A stretch of 42,738 bases of DNA from Lawsonibacter sp. (lineage in GTDB: Bacteria > Bacillota > Clostridia > Oscillospirales > Oscillospiraceae). The position numbers were made by a program, and so were the translations under genes. Below the pieces are notes generated by a model. It searched no databases and was not told where the DNA came from. It saw only the letters and a program-made list of their open reading frames with translations. Below are positions 1 to 7,798 of this stretch, in pieces. The stretch spans positions 1 to 42,738 of the forward strand of contig JAAWAD010000057.1 of the NCBI GenBank assembly GCA_022791995.1, in the 5' to 3' direction. Positions within the stretch are counted from its first letter, which is position 1. Each line of letters opens with the position of its first letter.

Positions 1-539
1 AAAACCCTGACGTGGCTGAGCTGGTCCGGGGCAAGACGGGCCGGGTCTATGGTTCCCTGATTACCCTGCTCACCGTCATGAAGTCCCTCCCCCTGGCCTA
101 CAACAAGGACATGCAGGAGGATAAGGATGCCATCTTAGACGCTGTCGACACCGTGGAGCTGTGCCTGCCTGTCTTCGCCTCTATGGTGGATACCCTTACC
201 GTCCGGCCCAAGAATATGGCCCGGGCCGCCTCCGGCGGCTTTATCAACGCCACCGACTGCGCCGACTACCTGACCAAGAAGGGCCTGCCCTTCCGGGAGG
301 CCTACATGATTGTGGGCCGTCTGGTCAACCAGTGCATCCGCACAGGGGATACCCTGGACACCCTGACGCTGCGGGACTTCCGCGCTATCTCCAGCCTGTT
401 TGACGAGGACGTGTACAACGCCCTGGCTCTGAAGACCTGCGTCAACGGCCGGAAGGTCTACGGCGGCCCCGCCCGGGAGAGCGTGGAGGGCCAGATTGCC
501 CTGATCGAGAAATTCGTGGAGGCCCGGAAGCATGTTTGA
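1..539 (+). CDS. argH: argininosuccinate lyase, C-terminal part (cut by window edge)
   Basis: ArgH splits argininosuccinate into arginine and fumarate, the last step of arginine synthesis, in the cytoplasm. The reading frame is open from base 3 and starts with NPDVAELVRGKTGRVYG, which directly follows the GSSxMPxKxN signature of the fumarase/aspartase superfamily; the signature itself and the N-terminal two thirds lie outside the window. About 178 residues remain, covering the C-terminal helical domain, with the family's PEAYxxVGRxV-like helix seen here as FREAYMIVGRLV. It overlaps the next gene by 8 bp, so the two are translationally coupled. It is the first visible gene of an arginine operon running to 6940. 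Family identification is secure from the sequence; the start cannot be seen. Confidence 0.95.
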   Translation, partial: NPDVAELVRGKTGRVYGSLITLLTVMKSLPLAYNKDMQEDKDAILDAVDTVELCLPVFASMVDTLTVRPKNMARAASGGFINATDCADYLTKKGLPFREAYMIVGRLVNQCIRTGDTLDTLTLRDFRAISSLFDEDVYNALALKTCVNGRKVYGGPARESVEGQIALIEKFVEARKHV

Positions 540-1071
540 GCTGTCAGAGGGAACACAGATTCTGCGCGCCGACGAGATCGACCTGCCCACAGGGGAATTC
601 AGCCGGATCCAGTTTGTAACCGCCTGCTTTGCGCCAGGTGGAACACCCAAGGATTGGCTCCCCTTTGAAGAGAACGAGAGCAACTGGGCCAGCCTCACGC
701 CGGAGGTCCAGACCCGGATGGTGGAGCAGCTGAAGGGTGCGATTTGCGGCGGAAAGGTGCGGGAGATCAGCCTCAGTTTTGAGCCCTGGGGGGAGGATCA
801 CTTCCTCAGCGCGGAATTTGACCAGGGCTGGGCAGCCATTTTGTACAACGCCTGCGACGAATGCGGTGTCGCCCTCTACTCGGACCGCCCCGACGGTCTG
901 GAGGACGCCCCGGTGGACATCGGAGGCCAGACCCCGGTACCGAAGATGTGCGCCATAGAGGACCTGGAGAAGGCGGCCCGGGCTGTCTCTTGTTTTCTGG
1001 AGACAGGCAGGCTCTCCCCTGAGACAACGTGGGCAGTCAATCTGGAGGGCGATCTGCCCTGGCGCTTTTGA
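532..1071 (+). CDS. hypothetical protein inside the arginine operon (weak Imm1-like C-terminus)
   Basis: I do not recognise this 179-residue protein with certainty. It is soluble and acidic, with no signal peptide or membrane segment. It starts inside the end of argH (ATG at 532, 8-bp overlap) and ends 24 bp before argC, so it is surely cotranscribed with the arginine genes. The C-terminal part, IEDLEKAARAVSCFLETG followed by a Trp and acidic residues, resembles the closing motif of Imm1-type immunity proteins (AL-x-A-x-x-F-x-x-TG-x-x-P-x-x-x-W). That likeness is from memory and weak. No toxin gene lies nearby, so an immunity role is doubtful; a lineage-specific operon passenger is equally possible. 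Confidence 0.75.
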   Translation: MFELSEGTQILRADEIDLPTGEFSRIQFVTACFAPGGTPKDWLPFEENESNWASLTPEVQTRMVEQLKGAICGGKVREISLSFEPWGEDHFLSAEFDQGWAAILYNACDECGVALYSDRPDGLEDAPVDIGGQTPVPKMCAIEDLEKAARAVSCFLETGRLSPETTWAVNLEGDLPWRF

Positions 1072-1095
1072 CTGCCGGAGAGGAAGGGAACAGAC

Positions 1096-2049
1096 ATGGC
1101 AAAACCAAAGGTATATATTGACGGCCAGGAGGGCACCACCGGCCTGCAAATCTATGACCGGCTGGGGGGCCGGGAGGACATTGAACTCCTCCTCATCGAC
1201 TCAGACAAGCGAAAGGACACCGCCGAGCGGCAAAAGCTCCTCAACGCTGCTGATCTGGTCTTCCTCTGCCTGCCTGATGCCGCCGCGGTGGAAGCAGTGT
1301 CCCTCATTGAAAATGGGAACACCCGGGTCATCGACTGCTCCACCGCCCACCGCACCAAGGAAGGCTGGGTCTACGGCTTCCCTGAGCTCCGCGGCCAGCG
1401 GGAGAAAATCGTCACCGCCAAGCGCGTGGCCAACCCCGGCTGTCACGCCACCGGCTTCATCTCCATTGTCCGCCCTCTGATGGACCTGGGGCTGCTGGAG
1501 AGAGACGCACTCCTCTCCTGCTTCTCCCTGACCGGCTACTCCGGGGGCGGAAAGCGGATGATCGCCGACTATGAGGCTCCAGACCGAAATCCCCTCCTGG
1601 CAAGTCCGTGCCTCTATTCCCTGCTTCAGCGCCACAAACATCTGCCAGAGATGCAGGCCCTGTGCGGATTGGAGCACCCGCCGGTCTTTACACCCATTGT
1701 GGATGACTATTACAAGGGGATGGCGACCACGGTTCCCTTCCATCTCAGCCAAATGAAGCCGGGAACCACCCTTTGGACCCTGTGCAGCGCGCTTCAGGAG
1801 TACTATTTGGAACAGCCGGTGATTCGGACAAAGGAGGACCCGCTCTGCGAGGACTTGGACGTCACGACCAAGCTGTATGGCAATGTATTCAGCGGCAAAG
1901 ACTGCCTGTCTATCCTGATTGCGGGAAACAGCGAACTGTTCACCATCACCGCCCTCTTCGACAACTTGGGCAAGGGGGCCTCCGGCGCCGCCGTCCAGAA
2001 CATGAATCTGATGCTGGGTTTTGAGGAGACAAGGGGCCTGAACGTATAA
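1096..2049 (+). CDS. argC: N-acetyl-gamma-glutamyl-phosphate reductase, short (type 2) form
   Basis: ArgC reduces N-acetylglutamyl phosphate to the semialdehyde with NADPH, the third step of ornithine synthesis. The 317-residue length and the opening VYIDGQEGTTGLQIYDRL mark the shorter type 2 family rather than the usual protein of about 345 residues. The nucleotide-binding loop is GQEGTTG at residues 10-16. The catalytic Cys is C116 in the motif ANPGCHATG. An AGGAAGGGAA ribosome site sits before ATG 1096. The gene lies between an unknown small gene and argJ; the 273 bp after it is filled with dispersed repeats, so argJ may have partly independent expression. The identity is firm. Confidence 0.95.
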   Translation: MAKPKVYIDGQEGTTGLQIYDRLGGREDIELLLIDSDKRKDTAERQKLLNAADLVFLCLPDAAAVEAVSLIENGNTRVIDCSTAHRTKEGWVYGFPELRGQREKIVTAKRVANPGCHATGFISIVRPLMDLGLLERDALLSCFSLTGYSGGGKRMIADYEAPDRNPLLASPCLYSLLQRHKHLPEMQALCGLEHPPVFTPIVDDYYKGMATTVPFHLSQMKPGTTLWTLCSALQEYYLEQPVIRTKEDPLCEDLDVTTKLYGNVFSGKDCLSILIAGNSELFTITALFDNLGKGASGAAVQNMNLMLGFEETRGLNV

Positions 2050-2211
2050 GAACCTGTATTCACAACCTCAAACGACCGTCCGGGCGGTTTTTTCCCAGCC
2101 ATACTGCGTTAAATTTTCTTGCAATACATTCAGTATTCCTGCAAAAATTTGCCTTGTCTGGCTGTGAACTCCCTCGCCCATCCGGCATTTTCGATTATGA
2201 AGACAGGTTTT
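2049..2211 (+). repeat. dispersed element A, long copy, with terminal inverted repeats
   Basis: The element begins with AGAACCTGTATTCA (2049-2062), overlapping the argC stop, and ends with TGAAGACAGGTTTT (2198-2211), its inverted complement with two mismatches. A shorter copy lies at 34671-34752. The two share their left part (TTCACAACCTCAAACGACCG and the following G/T-rich stretch to about 2102) and their right part (ATCCGGCATTTTCGA and onward). This copy carries about 80 extra AT-rich bases in the middle. No coding potential is seen. It resembles a MITE-like or REP-like intergenic repeat; the orientation given is arbitrary. Confidence 0.75.
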
Positions 2212-2221
2212 AAACCTTACT

Positions 2222-2305
2222 GAAAAAGAACCAAGAGGAAAAACGAAGTTTTTCCCAAAAGTTTTTTCTTTTGGTTCTTTTCTTTTTTTCAAAAAAGAAA
2301 AGAAC
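2222..2305 (+). repeat. dispersed element B: three back-to-back perfect hairpins before argJ
   Basis: Three perfect inverted repeats abut each other: GGAAAAA/TTTTTCC (2237-2243 and 2249-2255), CCAAAAG/CTTTTGG (2255-2261 and 2268-2274), and a 15-bp arm GTTCTTTTCTTTTTT with its complement (2274-2288 and 2291-2305). The leading GAAAAAGAACC (2222-2232) can alternatively pair with GGTTCTTTTC (2273-2282). A related copy with a changed but still paired sequence lies before glmM at 35417-35497. The argJ start is 18 bp downstream, so the hairpins would sit in its mRNA leader. The function is unknown. Confidence 0.7.
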
Positions 2306-2322
2306 AGCAAAGGAGTAACACT

Positions 2323-3546
2323 ATGATAAACGAAATAACTGGCGGCGTGTGTGCCGCCCAAGGGTTTAAGGCCGCTGGCGTACACTGCGGCGTGAAGGCG
2401 GGCAGCAGCCCGGACAAAAACGATCTGGCTCTGATTTTGTCGGACCGGGAGTGTACCGCCGCCGGTGTGTATACCCTGAACCGGGTGAAGGCGGCTCCCA
2501 TCTACGTGACCATGGATCACCTGGAGAACGGCGTGGCGTGGGGCATTGTGGCCAACAGCGGGAATGCCAACGCCTGCTGTCCCCAGAGCCATGAAAATGC
2601 GGAGGCCATGTGTGCCGCCGCTGCTGCCGCGGTGGGCCGGGAGCCGGAGGACTTCATCGTCGCCTCCACCGGGGTCATCGGACAGACCATCCATATTCAG
2701 GCCATCCAGGCCGGTCTGCCCCAGGCCGCCGCCGCCCTGTCCACAGAGGGCTCCTCCGCCGCCGCAAATGCCATTATGACGACCGACACCGTGAAAAAGG
2801 AAATCGCGGTCTTCTTCCAGGTGGGGGGCAAAGAGGTAAAAATCGGGGCCATCGCCAAGGGCTCAGGGATGATCCACCCCAACATGGGCACCATGCTGGC
2901 CTTTGTCACCACCGACTGTGCCATCACCCAGGAGATGCTGGAGGACGCCCTGCGGGACGTGACCGGGAAGACCTTCAACCGGGTCACGGTGGACGGGGAC
3001 ACATCCACCAACGACATGTGCGTGGTGCTGGCCAACGGCGCGGCGGGCAACCCTCTCATCGAGTGGAAGGACGGGGACTTTGACACCTTCCGGGACGCCC
3101 TTCACCACGTGTGCCGCTTGCTGGCCCGGGCCATCGCCGGGGACGGGGAGGGCGCCTCCCGGCTGATTACCTGCCGGATGTCCAGGGCCCGCAGCGAGGA
3201 GAGCGCCGAGCGGCTGGCCAAGGCCGTGGTGGCCTCCTCCCTGGTCAAGGCGGCCATGTTCGGCGCCGACGCCAACTGGGGGAGGGTGCTGTGCGCCATG
3301 GGCTACTCCAAGGCCCCCTTCCGCCCGGAGCACGTGGACATCTCCTTTGAGTCCTCCGCCGGGTCCATTCTGGTCTGCCGCCAGGGAGACGGTCTGCCCT
3401 TCAACGAGGATCGGGCTAAGGAGATCCTCAGCCAGCCTGAGGTGATTATCGCCGTCAGCCTGAATGAGGGGGAGGAGTCTGCCGAGTGCTGGGGCTGCGA
3501 TCTCACCTATGACTATGTGAAGATCAACGGAGATTACCGTACCTGA
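2323..3546 (+). CDS. argJ: bifunctional ornithine acetyltransferase / N-acetylglutamate synthase
   Basis: ArgJ moves the acetyl group from N-acetylornithine to glutamate, closing the acetyl cycle of arginine synthesis; bifunctional forms also use acetyl-CoA. The protein has 407 residues, as expected. The autoprocessing site is seen as KGSGMIHPNMGTML, where T190 would be the new N-terminal nucleophile after self-cleavage into alpha and beta chains. STGVIGQ (115-121) matches the oxyanion-hole region. The start ATG 2323 follows AAAGGAG at a good distance. Whether it is mono- or bifunctional cannot be read from sequence alone. No argA or argE gene is present in the window, consistent with the cyclic pathway. 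Confidence 0.96.
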   Translation: MINEITGGVCAAQGFKAAGVHCGVKAGSSPDKNDLALILSDRECTAAGVYTLNRVKAAPIYVTMDHLENGVAWGIVANSGNANACCPQSHENAEAMCAAAAAAVGREPEDFIVASTGVIGQTIHIQAIQAGLPQAAAALSTEGSSAAANAIMTTDTVKKEIAVFFQVGGKEVKIGAIAKGSGMIHPNMGTMLAFVTTDCAITQEMLEDALRDVTGKTFNRVTVDGDTSTNDMCVVLANGAAGNPLIEWKDGDFDTFRDALHHVCRLLARAIAGDGEGASRLITCRMSRARSEESAERLAKAVVASSLVKAAMFGADANWGRVLCAMGYSKAPFRPEHVDISFESSAGSILVCRQGDGLPFNEDRAKEILSQPEVIIAVSLNEGEESAECWGCDLTYDYVKINGDYRT

Positions 3547-3564
3547 GCCGCGAAAGGAAAAAAC

Positions 3565-3909
3565 ATGTTCTCTTTGCTGACCGATATGGGTATTCAATTA
3601 CTGCTTTGGAGCCCATTTTATGCCATATTGGGGGTAGTGACCTTTGCTTTTGTCCGCTGGTGCATGAAGTGGAAGGCAGGGCGGATCTTCTGTGGAATCG
3701 TCCTGCTGGGGCTCAGCGCCGGGCTGATTTACGGTTTACTGCGGGCCACCGGAGTGATCTTGTATCCAGACGACAAATCCAGATCGTACTACTTTTTCGA
3801 CTCCAGCTTCCGAACCGAGGGGGTTCAGCTTGCTGTTCCATGTGCGCTGGAGATGGCGGTGATGTTGGTCGCTGGCCGGTCCGGCATTCAGAAAAAAGAG
3901 ACCCAATAA
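3565..3909 (+). CDS. small membrane protein of unknown function in the arginine operon
   Basis: This 114-residue protein has about three hydrophobic segments: residues 9-31, 41-62 and roughly 88-104. A short loop (PDDKSRSYYFFDSSFRTEG) lies between the second and third, and the tail is basic and hydrophilic. It begins 18 bp after argJ behind AAAGGA and ends 15 bp before argB, so it is part of the arginine operon. I recognise no family. A role tied to arginine metabolism, such as transport or sensing, is only a guess from position. Confidence 0.75.
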   Translation: MFSLLTDMGIQLLLWSPFYAILGVVTFAFVRWCMKWKAGRIFCGIVLLGLSAGLIYGLLRATGVILYPDDKSRSYYFFDSSFRTEGVQLAVPCALEMAVMLVAGRSGIQKKETQ

Positions 3910-3924
3910 ACGGAGGAATATCCT

Positions 3925-4782
3925 ATGCCTTTTACTGAGATCGACCGGGCCCAGGTATTGGCTGAGGCCCTGCCCTATATCCAGAAGTTTACCGGCAAGA
4001 CCATTGTGGTCAAGTACGGCGGAAACGCTATGGTCTCGGAGGAGCTGCGCCAGGCCGTCATCTCTGACATCATCCTCCTCCATCTGGTGGGCATCCGGGT
4101 GGTGGTGGTCCACGGGGGCGGCCCGGAGATCAGCGAAATGCTGAAGAAAATCGGCAAGAAGTCCGAATTCCTGGACGGCCTGCGGTGTACCGACTCGGAA
4201 ACCATGGACATCGTCCAGCAGGTGCTGTGCGGCCGGGTGAACAAGGACCTGGTGGCTACGCTGAACCGGCTGGGCGGCCGGGCCCTGGGCCTGTGCGGCC
4301 TGGACGGCGGACTGTTCCAGGCCCGATGCCTGGATGAAAAATACGGCTTGGTGGGAGAGATCACTCAGGTGGACCCCCGGCCGGTCACCGACGCCCTGGA
4401 TATGGGCTATATCCCTGTGGTGTCCACCGTGGCCCAGGGGGAGGACGCGGAGGTGTCCTACAACATCAACGCCGACACCGCTGCCGCCAAGCTGGCCGTG
4501 GCCCTGAAGGCGGAGAAGCTCCTTCTCCTCACCGACGTGCGGGGCCTGCTCCGGGACCCGGCAGACGAGTCCACCCTGATTCCCGAGCTCCAGCTGTCCT
4601 CCGTCCCCGCCCTGGCGCGGGAGGGCGTTATCTCCGGGGGCATGATCCCCAAGGTGGACTGCTGTGTGGAGAGCGTCCGCTCCGGCGTCAAATCCGCCGT
4701 TATCCTGGACGGCCGGGTGGTCCACTCCCTGCTCATTGAGCTGTTGTCGGACGCCGGCGTGGGCACCATGCTGGTTAACTGA
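3925..4782 (+). CDS. argB: acetylglutamate kinase, with N-terminal helix typical of arginine-inhibited forms
   Basis: ArgB phosphorylates N-acetylglutamate with ATP. The 285-residue protein shows the amino acid kinase fold motifs KYGGNAM near residue 31, VVVHGGGPEIS near residue 58 and the C-terminal GGMIPKV loop. About 28 residues precede the first strand and can form the extra N-terminal helix found in hexameric, arginine-inhibited kinases; the arginine-insensitive E. coli enzyme lacks it. Feedback control here is therefore likely, as expected when ArgJ makes the acetyl pathway cyclic. GGAGG precedes the ATG by 8 bases. Confidence 0.96.
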   Translation: MPFTEIDRAQVLAEALPYIQKFTGKTIVVKYGGNAMVSEELRQAVISDIILLHLVGIRVVVVHGGGPEISEMLKKIGKKSEFLDGLRCTDSETMDIVQQVLCGRVNKDLVATLNRLGGRALGLCGLDGGLFQARCLDEKYGLVGEITQVDPRPVTDALDMGYIPVVSTVAQGEDAEVSYNINADTAAAKLAVALKAEKLLLLTDVRGLLRDPADESTLIPELQLSSVPALAREGVISGGMIPKVDCCVESVRSGVKSAVILDGRVVHSLLIELLSDAGVGTMLVN

Positions 4783-4795
4783 TACCCGCTCTGTA

Positions 4796-4814
4796 GGGCG
4801 GCCGCAGGCCGCCC
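4796..4814. repeat. GC-rich hairpin between argB and argD
   Basis: A perfect 8-bp stem GGGCGGCC/GGCCGCCC with a three-base loop fills much of the 59-bp argB-argD gap. No U-tract follows, so it is not a normal terminator. It could protect mRNA ends or lower downstream expression, or simply be a copy of a genome-wide GC-hairpin repeat. Confidence 0.6.
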
Positions 4815-4841
4815 CAACATAAAAACGAGGAGGTCCTTTCC

Positions 4842-6020
4842 ATGACCTTTGAAGAGATAAAAGCCCTGGACGAGCAGTATGTGATGCAATCCTATGGCAG
4901 GTTTCCCGTGGCCGTTGACCGCGGACAGGGGGCCACGGTGTGGGATACCGCCGGCCGGGCGTACATTGACTTCACCGCCGGGATCGGTGTGTGTTCCCTG
5001 GGCCATGCCCACCCGGGCTGGCTGAAGGCAGTGACCGACCAGGCGGGAAAGCTGGCCCACATCTCCAACCTGTTTTACGCCGAGCCCTACGCCAGGGTGG
5101 CCCGGGCCCTGTGTACCCGGACGGGCATGTCCAACGTGATGTTCGGCAACTCCGGGGCGGAGGCCAACGAGGCCATGATTAAGCTGGCCCGAAAGTACTC
5201 CTTCGACAAGTACGGCATGGGCCGGGGGACGGTTATCACCCTGCGCAACTCCTTCCACGGCCGTACCATCACCACCCTGGCTGCCACCGGCCAGGACGTG
5301 TTCCACAACTACTTTTTCCCCTTTACTGAGGGCTTCCGGTACGCTGGCGCCAACGACCTGGACAGCGTAAGGGCCCAGGCGGGCCACGATGTGTGCGCCG
5401 TGATGATGGAGCTGGTCCAGGGGGAGGGCGGCGTCCTGCCTCTGGACCGAGACTTTGTCCAAGGCGTGGCCCAGCTGTGCTGGGAGCGGGACTGGCTGCT
5501 TCTGATTGACGAGGTGCAGACCGGCGTGGGCCGCACCGGCTCCCTCTTCGCCTTCCAGCAGTACGGCGTCCAGCCTGACGTGGTCTCCTTTGCCAAGGGC
5601 ATCGCCGGGGGTCTGCCCTTCGGCGGCGTGATGGCAAACGAGAAGTGCCGGAATGTCATCACACCCGGTACCCACGGCACCACCTTTGGCGGCAATCCCA
5701 TTGCCGCCGCCGCCGCCTGCTATGTGCTGGACATCATGGACGACGCCTTCTTGAAGGAGGTCCAGGCGAAAGGGGACTACCTGCGCACACAAATCGAGGC
5801 CCTTGGCGTGCCCTGTCTGGGCAAAACCCGGGGGATGGGCCTGATGATCGGTGTGGAGGTCAAGGGGAATCAGACCAATAAGGAGCTGGCCGCCAAGCTT
5901 GTGGAAAACGGCCTGCTGATCCTTACCGCCGGTCCTGGCCTGCGCCTGCTGCCTCCTTTGGTGGTCACCCGGGAGGAGATGGACAAGGGGCTGGCTATTT
6001 TGAAGGAGACATTGTCATGA
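4842..6020 (+). CDS. argD: acetylornithine aminotransferase
   Basis: ArgD is a class III PLP aminotransferase that makes N-acetylornithine from the semialdehyde and glutamate. The 392-residue length fits. Visible motifs are FGNSGAEANEAM (101-112, phosphate binding), LIDEVQTGVGRTG (221-233, with the Asp that contacts the PLP ring nitrogen) and SFAKGIAGGLPFGG, where K252 is the Schiff-base lysine. CGAGGAGG precedes the ATG. The last four bases overlap argF (ATGA), giving translational coupling. Enzymes of this group sometimes also serve lysine synthesis (succinyl-diaminopimelate aminotransferase); the operon makes the arginine role primary. Confidence 0.96.
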   Translation: MTFEEIKALDEQYVMQSYGRFPVAVDRGQGATVWDTAGRAYIDFTAGIGVCSLGHAHPGWLKAVTDQAGKLAHISNLFYAEPYARVARALCTRTGMSNVMFGNSGAEANEAMIKLARKYSFDKYGMGRGTVITLRNSFHGRTITTLAATGQDVFHNYFFPFTEGFRYAGANDLDSVRAQAGHDVCAVMMELVQGEGGVLPLDRDFVQGVAQLCWERDWLLLIDEVQTGVGRTGSLFAFQQYGVQPDVVSFAKGIAGGLPFGGVMANEKCRNVITPGTHGTTFGGNPIAAAAACYVLDIMDDAFLKEVQAKGDYLRTQIEALGVPCLGKTRGMGLMIGVEVKGNQTNKELAAKLVENGLLILTAGPGLRLLPPLVVTREEMDKGLAILKETLS

Positions 6021-6940
6021 CAAAGGATCTGTTAAAGCTGCTGGATCTGTCCAAAGAGGACATTGTCAAGATTCTCAACACAGCGGATCAGCTGAAATAT
6101 GAACAAAAGCACGGCATTGCCCAGGATCATCTCCACGGAAAAACCCTGGCGATGATTTTCGAGAAGAACTCTACCCGGACCCGGGTGTCCTTTGAAGCGG
6201 GTATGTTCCAGCTGGGAGGTCACGCCCTGTTCCTGTCCGGCAAGGAGAGCCAGATTGGCCGCGGAGAGCCGGTTGAGGACACCGCCCGGGTGCTGGACCG
6301 GTACTGCGATGGCATCATGATCCGCACCTTCGCCCAGGAGGAGGTGGAGGAGCTGGCCCGGTACACCAGGATTCCGGTCATCAACGGGCTTACCGACTTC
6401 TGCCACCCCTGTCAGGTGCTGGCCGATCTGCTCACCATCCGGGAGCATAAGGCGGTGCTGGAGGGGCTGAAGCTGTGCTACATCGGGGACGGCAACAACA
6501 TGGCCAACTCTCTGATTGTGGGAGGGCTGAAATGCGGCATGGAAGTCTCTGTGGCCTGCCCCCAGGGCTATGACCCCGCTCCCCAGGTGCTGGAGTTTGC
6601 CAAGAGCGACCCCGCCCATACCTTCTCTCTCCACCGCACACCCCAGGAGGCTGCGGTCCACGCCGATGTGCTGGTCACCGATGTGTGGGCCTCGATGGGG
6701 CAGGAGGAGGAGAAGGCCGTCCGGGAGAAGGCTTTTGCCGGTTATCAGGTCAACGCGGAGCTGCTGGCTCTGGCCAACGAGGGCTGCATGGTGCAGCACT
6801 GCCTCCCCGCCCACCGGGGGGAGGAGATCACTGCTGAGGTCTTTGAGGCCCACGCGGAGGAGATCTTTGACGAGGCGGAGAACCGCCTCCATGCCCAGAA
6901 GGCGGTGATGTACCTGCTGATGGGGGACAAAAACGGATAG
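6017..6940 (+). CDS. argF: ornithine carbamoyltransferase
   Basis: This enzyme joins ornithine and carbamoyl phosphate to make citrulline in the cytoplasm. The 307-residue protein carries the three classic motifs: carbamoyl phosphate loop STRTR (52-56), HPCQ (130-133) and HCLPAHRG (261-268) with the catalytic Cys. It starts in the ATGA overlap with argD and is the last gene of the arginine operon, followed 5 bp later by a terminator hairpin. Anabolic (argF) and catabolic (arcB) forms look alike; the biosynthetic neighbours point to argF. Confidence 0.96.
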   Translation: MTKDLLKLLDLSKEDIVKILNTADQLKYEQKHGIAQDHLHGKTLAMIFEKNSTRTRVSFEAGMFQLGGHALFLSGKESQIGRGEPVEDTARVLDRYCDGIMIRTFAQEEVEELARYTRIPVINGLTDFCHPCQVLADLLTIREHKAVLEGLKLCYIGDGNNMANSLIVGGLKCGMEVSVACPQGYDPAPQVLEFAKSDPAHTFSLHRTPQEAAVHADVLVTDVWASMGQEEEKAVREKAFAGYQVNAELLALANEGCMVQHCLPAHRGEEITAEVFEAHAEEIFDEAENRLHAQKAVMYLLMGDKNG

Positions 6941-6945
6941 ACAAC

Positions 6946-6977
6946 GGGACCTGCCAAGGAGGCGGGTCCCTCTTTTT
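6946..6977 (+). terminator. rho-independent terminator of the arginine operon
   Basis: A 10-bp stem GGGACCTGCC / GGCGGGTCCC (6946-6955 and 6961-6970, one G-U pair) with a five-base loop is followed by TCTTTTT. It begins 6 bases after the argF stop codon. Confidence 0.9.
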
Positions 6978-6990
6978 CGGAAACTCTCTC

Positions 6991-7019
6991 TTCCCATTTC
7001 TGGACGGATATGGTATACT
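6991..7019 (+). promoter_or_regulatory. SigA-type promoter for the uracil-DNA glycosylase gene
   Basis: TTCCCA (6991-6996) and TATACT (7014-7019) are 17 bp apart, and TGG before the -10 box gives an extended -10. The site lies between the arg operon terminator and the downstream gene. Confidence 0.6.
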
Positions 7020-7080
7020 GAACAGGAACAATACCCACCGGCCCAGCCGGAACAGAGAAAGAAAAATGGGGGGATATACA

Positions 7081-7656
7081 ATGCCGAATATGGATTGGGA
7101 GAGACTGGAGAAGACCTGCCTGTCCTGCCAGAAATGTGCCCTGGCAGATACCCGGCACAACGTAGTTTTTGGTGTGGGACCCAGAGACGCTGAAATCATG
7201 CTGATTGGCGAGGGCCCCGGAGAGAACGAGGACCTGAAGGGGGAGCCCTTTGTGGGCCGGGCCGGCAAGCTTCTGGACGATATGCTGGAGGTTGTGGACC
7301 TGAGCCGCACCAAAAACGTCTACATTGCCAACATGGTCAAGTGCCGCCCGCCTCAGAACCGGGATCCGCTGAATACCGAGCAGGACGCCTGCATCGACTA
7401 TCTGCGCAATCAGGTGGCTCTTCTGCGGCCCAAAATCATCGTCTGCCTGGGGCGCATCTCTGCGGTCCGGCTGATTAAGCCCGACTTCAAGATCACCAAG
7501 GAGCATGGCCAGTGGTTTGAGAAATCCGGGGTACAGATGATGGCCCTGTTCCATCCCGCCGCCATCCTCCGGGATCCCCGCCGCCGCCCGGAGACCTTTG
7601 AGGATCTCAAACGCCTCCAGGAGAAGGCTCGAGAGATCTGTGAGCATACATATTGA
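7081..7656 (+). CDS. family 4 (iron-sulfur) uracil-DNA glycosylase
   Basis: Family 4 enzymes excise uracil from DNA and hold a 4Fe-4S cluster. The 191-residue protein has GEGPGENED in motif A, then [14 protein letters not shown]. The likely cluster ligands are the Cys pair in CQKC near the N-terminus and two Cys in [12 protein letters not shown] and [19 protein letters not shown] near the C-terminus matches the family's HPS/A motif. I chose ATG 7081 because a GGGGGGA ribosome site lies 6 bases upstream; ATG 7066 would add MGGYT but has a poor ribosome site. It stands alone, with its own promoter. Confidence 0.92.
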   Translation: MPNMDWERLEKTCLSCQKCALADTRHNVVFGVGPRDAEIMLIGEGPGENEDLKGEPFVGRAGKLLDDMLEVVDLSRTKNVYIANMVKCRPPQNRDPLNTEQDACIDYLRNQVALLRPKIIVCLGRISAVRLIKPDFKITKEHGQWFEKSGVQMMALFHPAAILRDPRRRPETFEDLKRLQEKAREICEHTY

Positions 7657-7659
7657 CAG

Positions 7660-7722
7660 TTGGGCGTCGCCCAAACCCACCAGGGCTTCGCCCTGGACCC
7701 ACCGCCCTTTCAAAAAGGGCGG
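7660..7722. repeat. cassette of three consecutive hairpins
   Basis: Three perfect hairpins follow each other: TTGGGC-GTC-GCCCAA (7660-7674), CCAGGGC-TTC-GCCCTGG (7680-7696) and CCGCCCTTT-CAA-AAAGGGCGG (7702-7722). The first begins just after the glycosylase stop codon. No U-tract follows the last stem. It looks like a composite intergenic repeat, possibly acting as an mRNA 3' end. Confidence 0.75.
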
Positions 7723-7764
7723 CCCTAAATTTCATTTATGATCCACGGATTGGAGCATAAGAAC

Positions 7765-7788
7765 GTCCCTCCCACTATGGGGAGGGAC
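7765..7788. terminator. bidirectional terminator between convergent genes
   Basis: A 9-bp stem GTCCCTCCC / GGGAGGGAC (7765-7773 and 7780-7788) lies between the glycosylase (plus) and the carboxypeptidase (minus). ATTCTCTTGTTT follows on the plus strand and GTTCTT on the minus strand, so it can serve both. Confidence 0.75.
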
Positions 7789-7798
7789 ATTCTCTTGT

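Noticed and set aside
2049-2322. Riboswitch or T-box in front of argJ
   Set aside because: No T-box sequence or known riboswitch core is visible; the stretch is fully explained by element A and the triple-hairpin element.
4458-5792. 444-codon open frame on the minus strand opposite argB and argD
   Set aside because: It is antisense to two certain genes, has no ribosome site, and its composition (Gly/Val/His-rich) is what GC-rich codon bias produces in a shadow frame.
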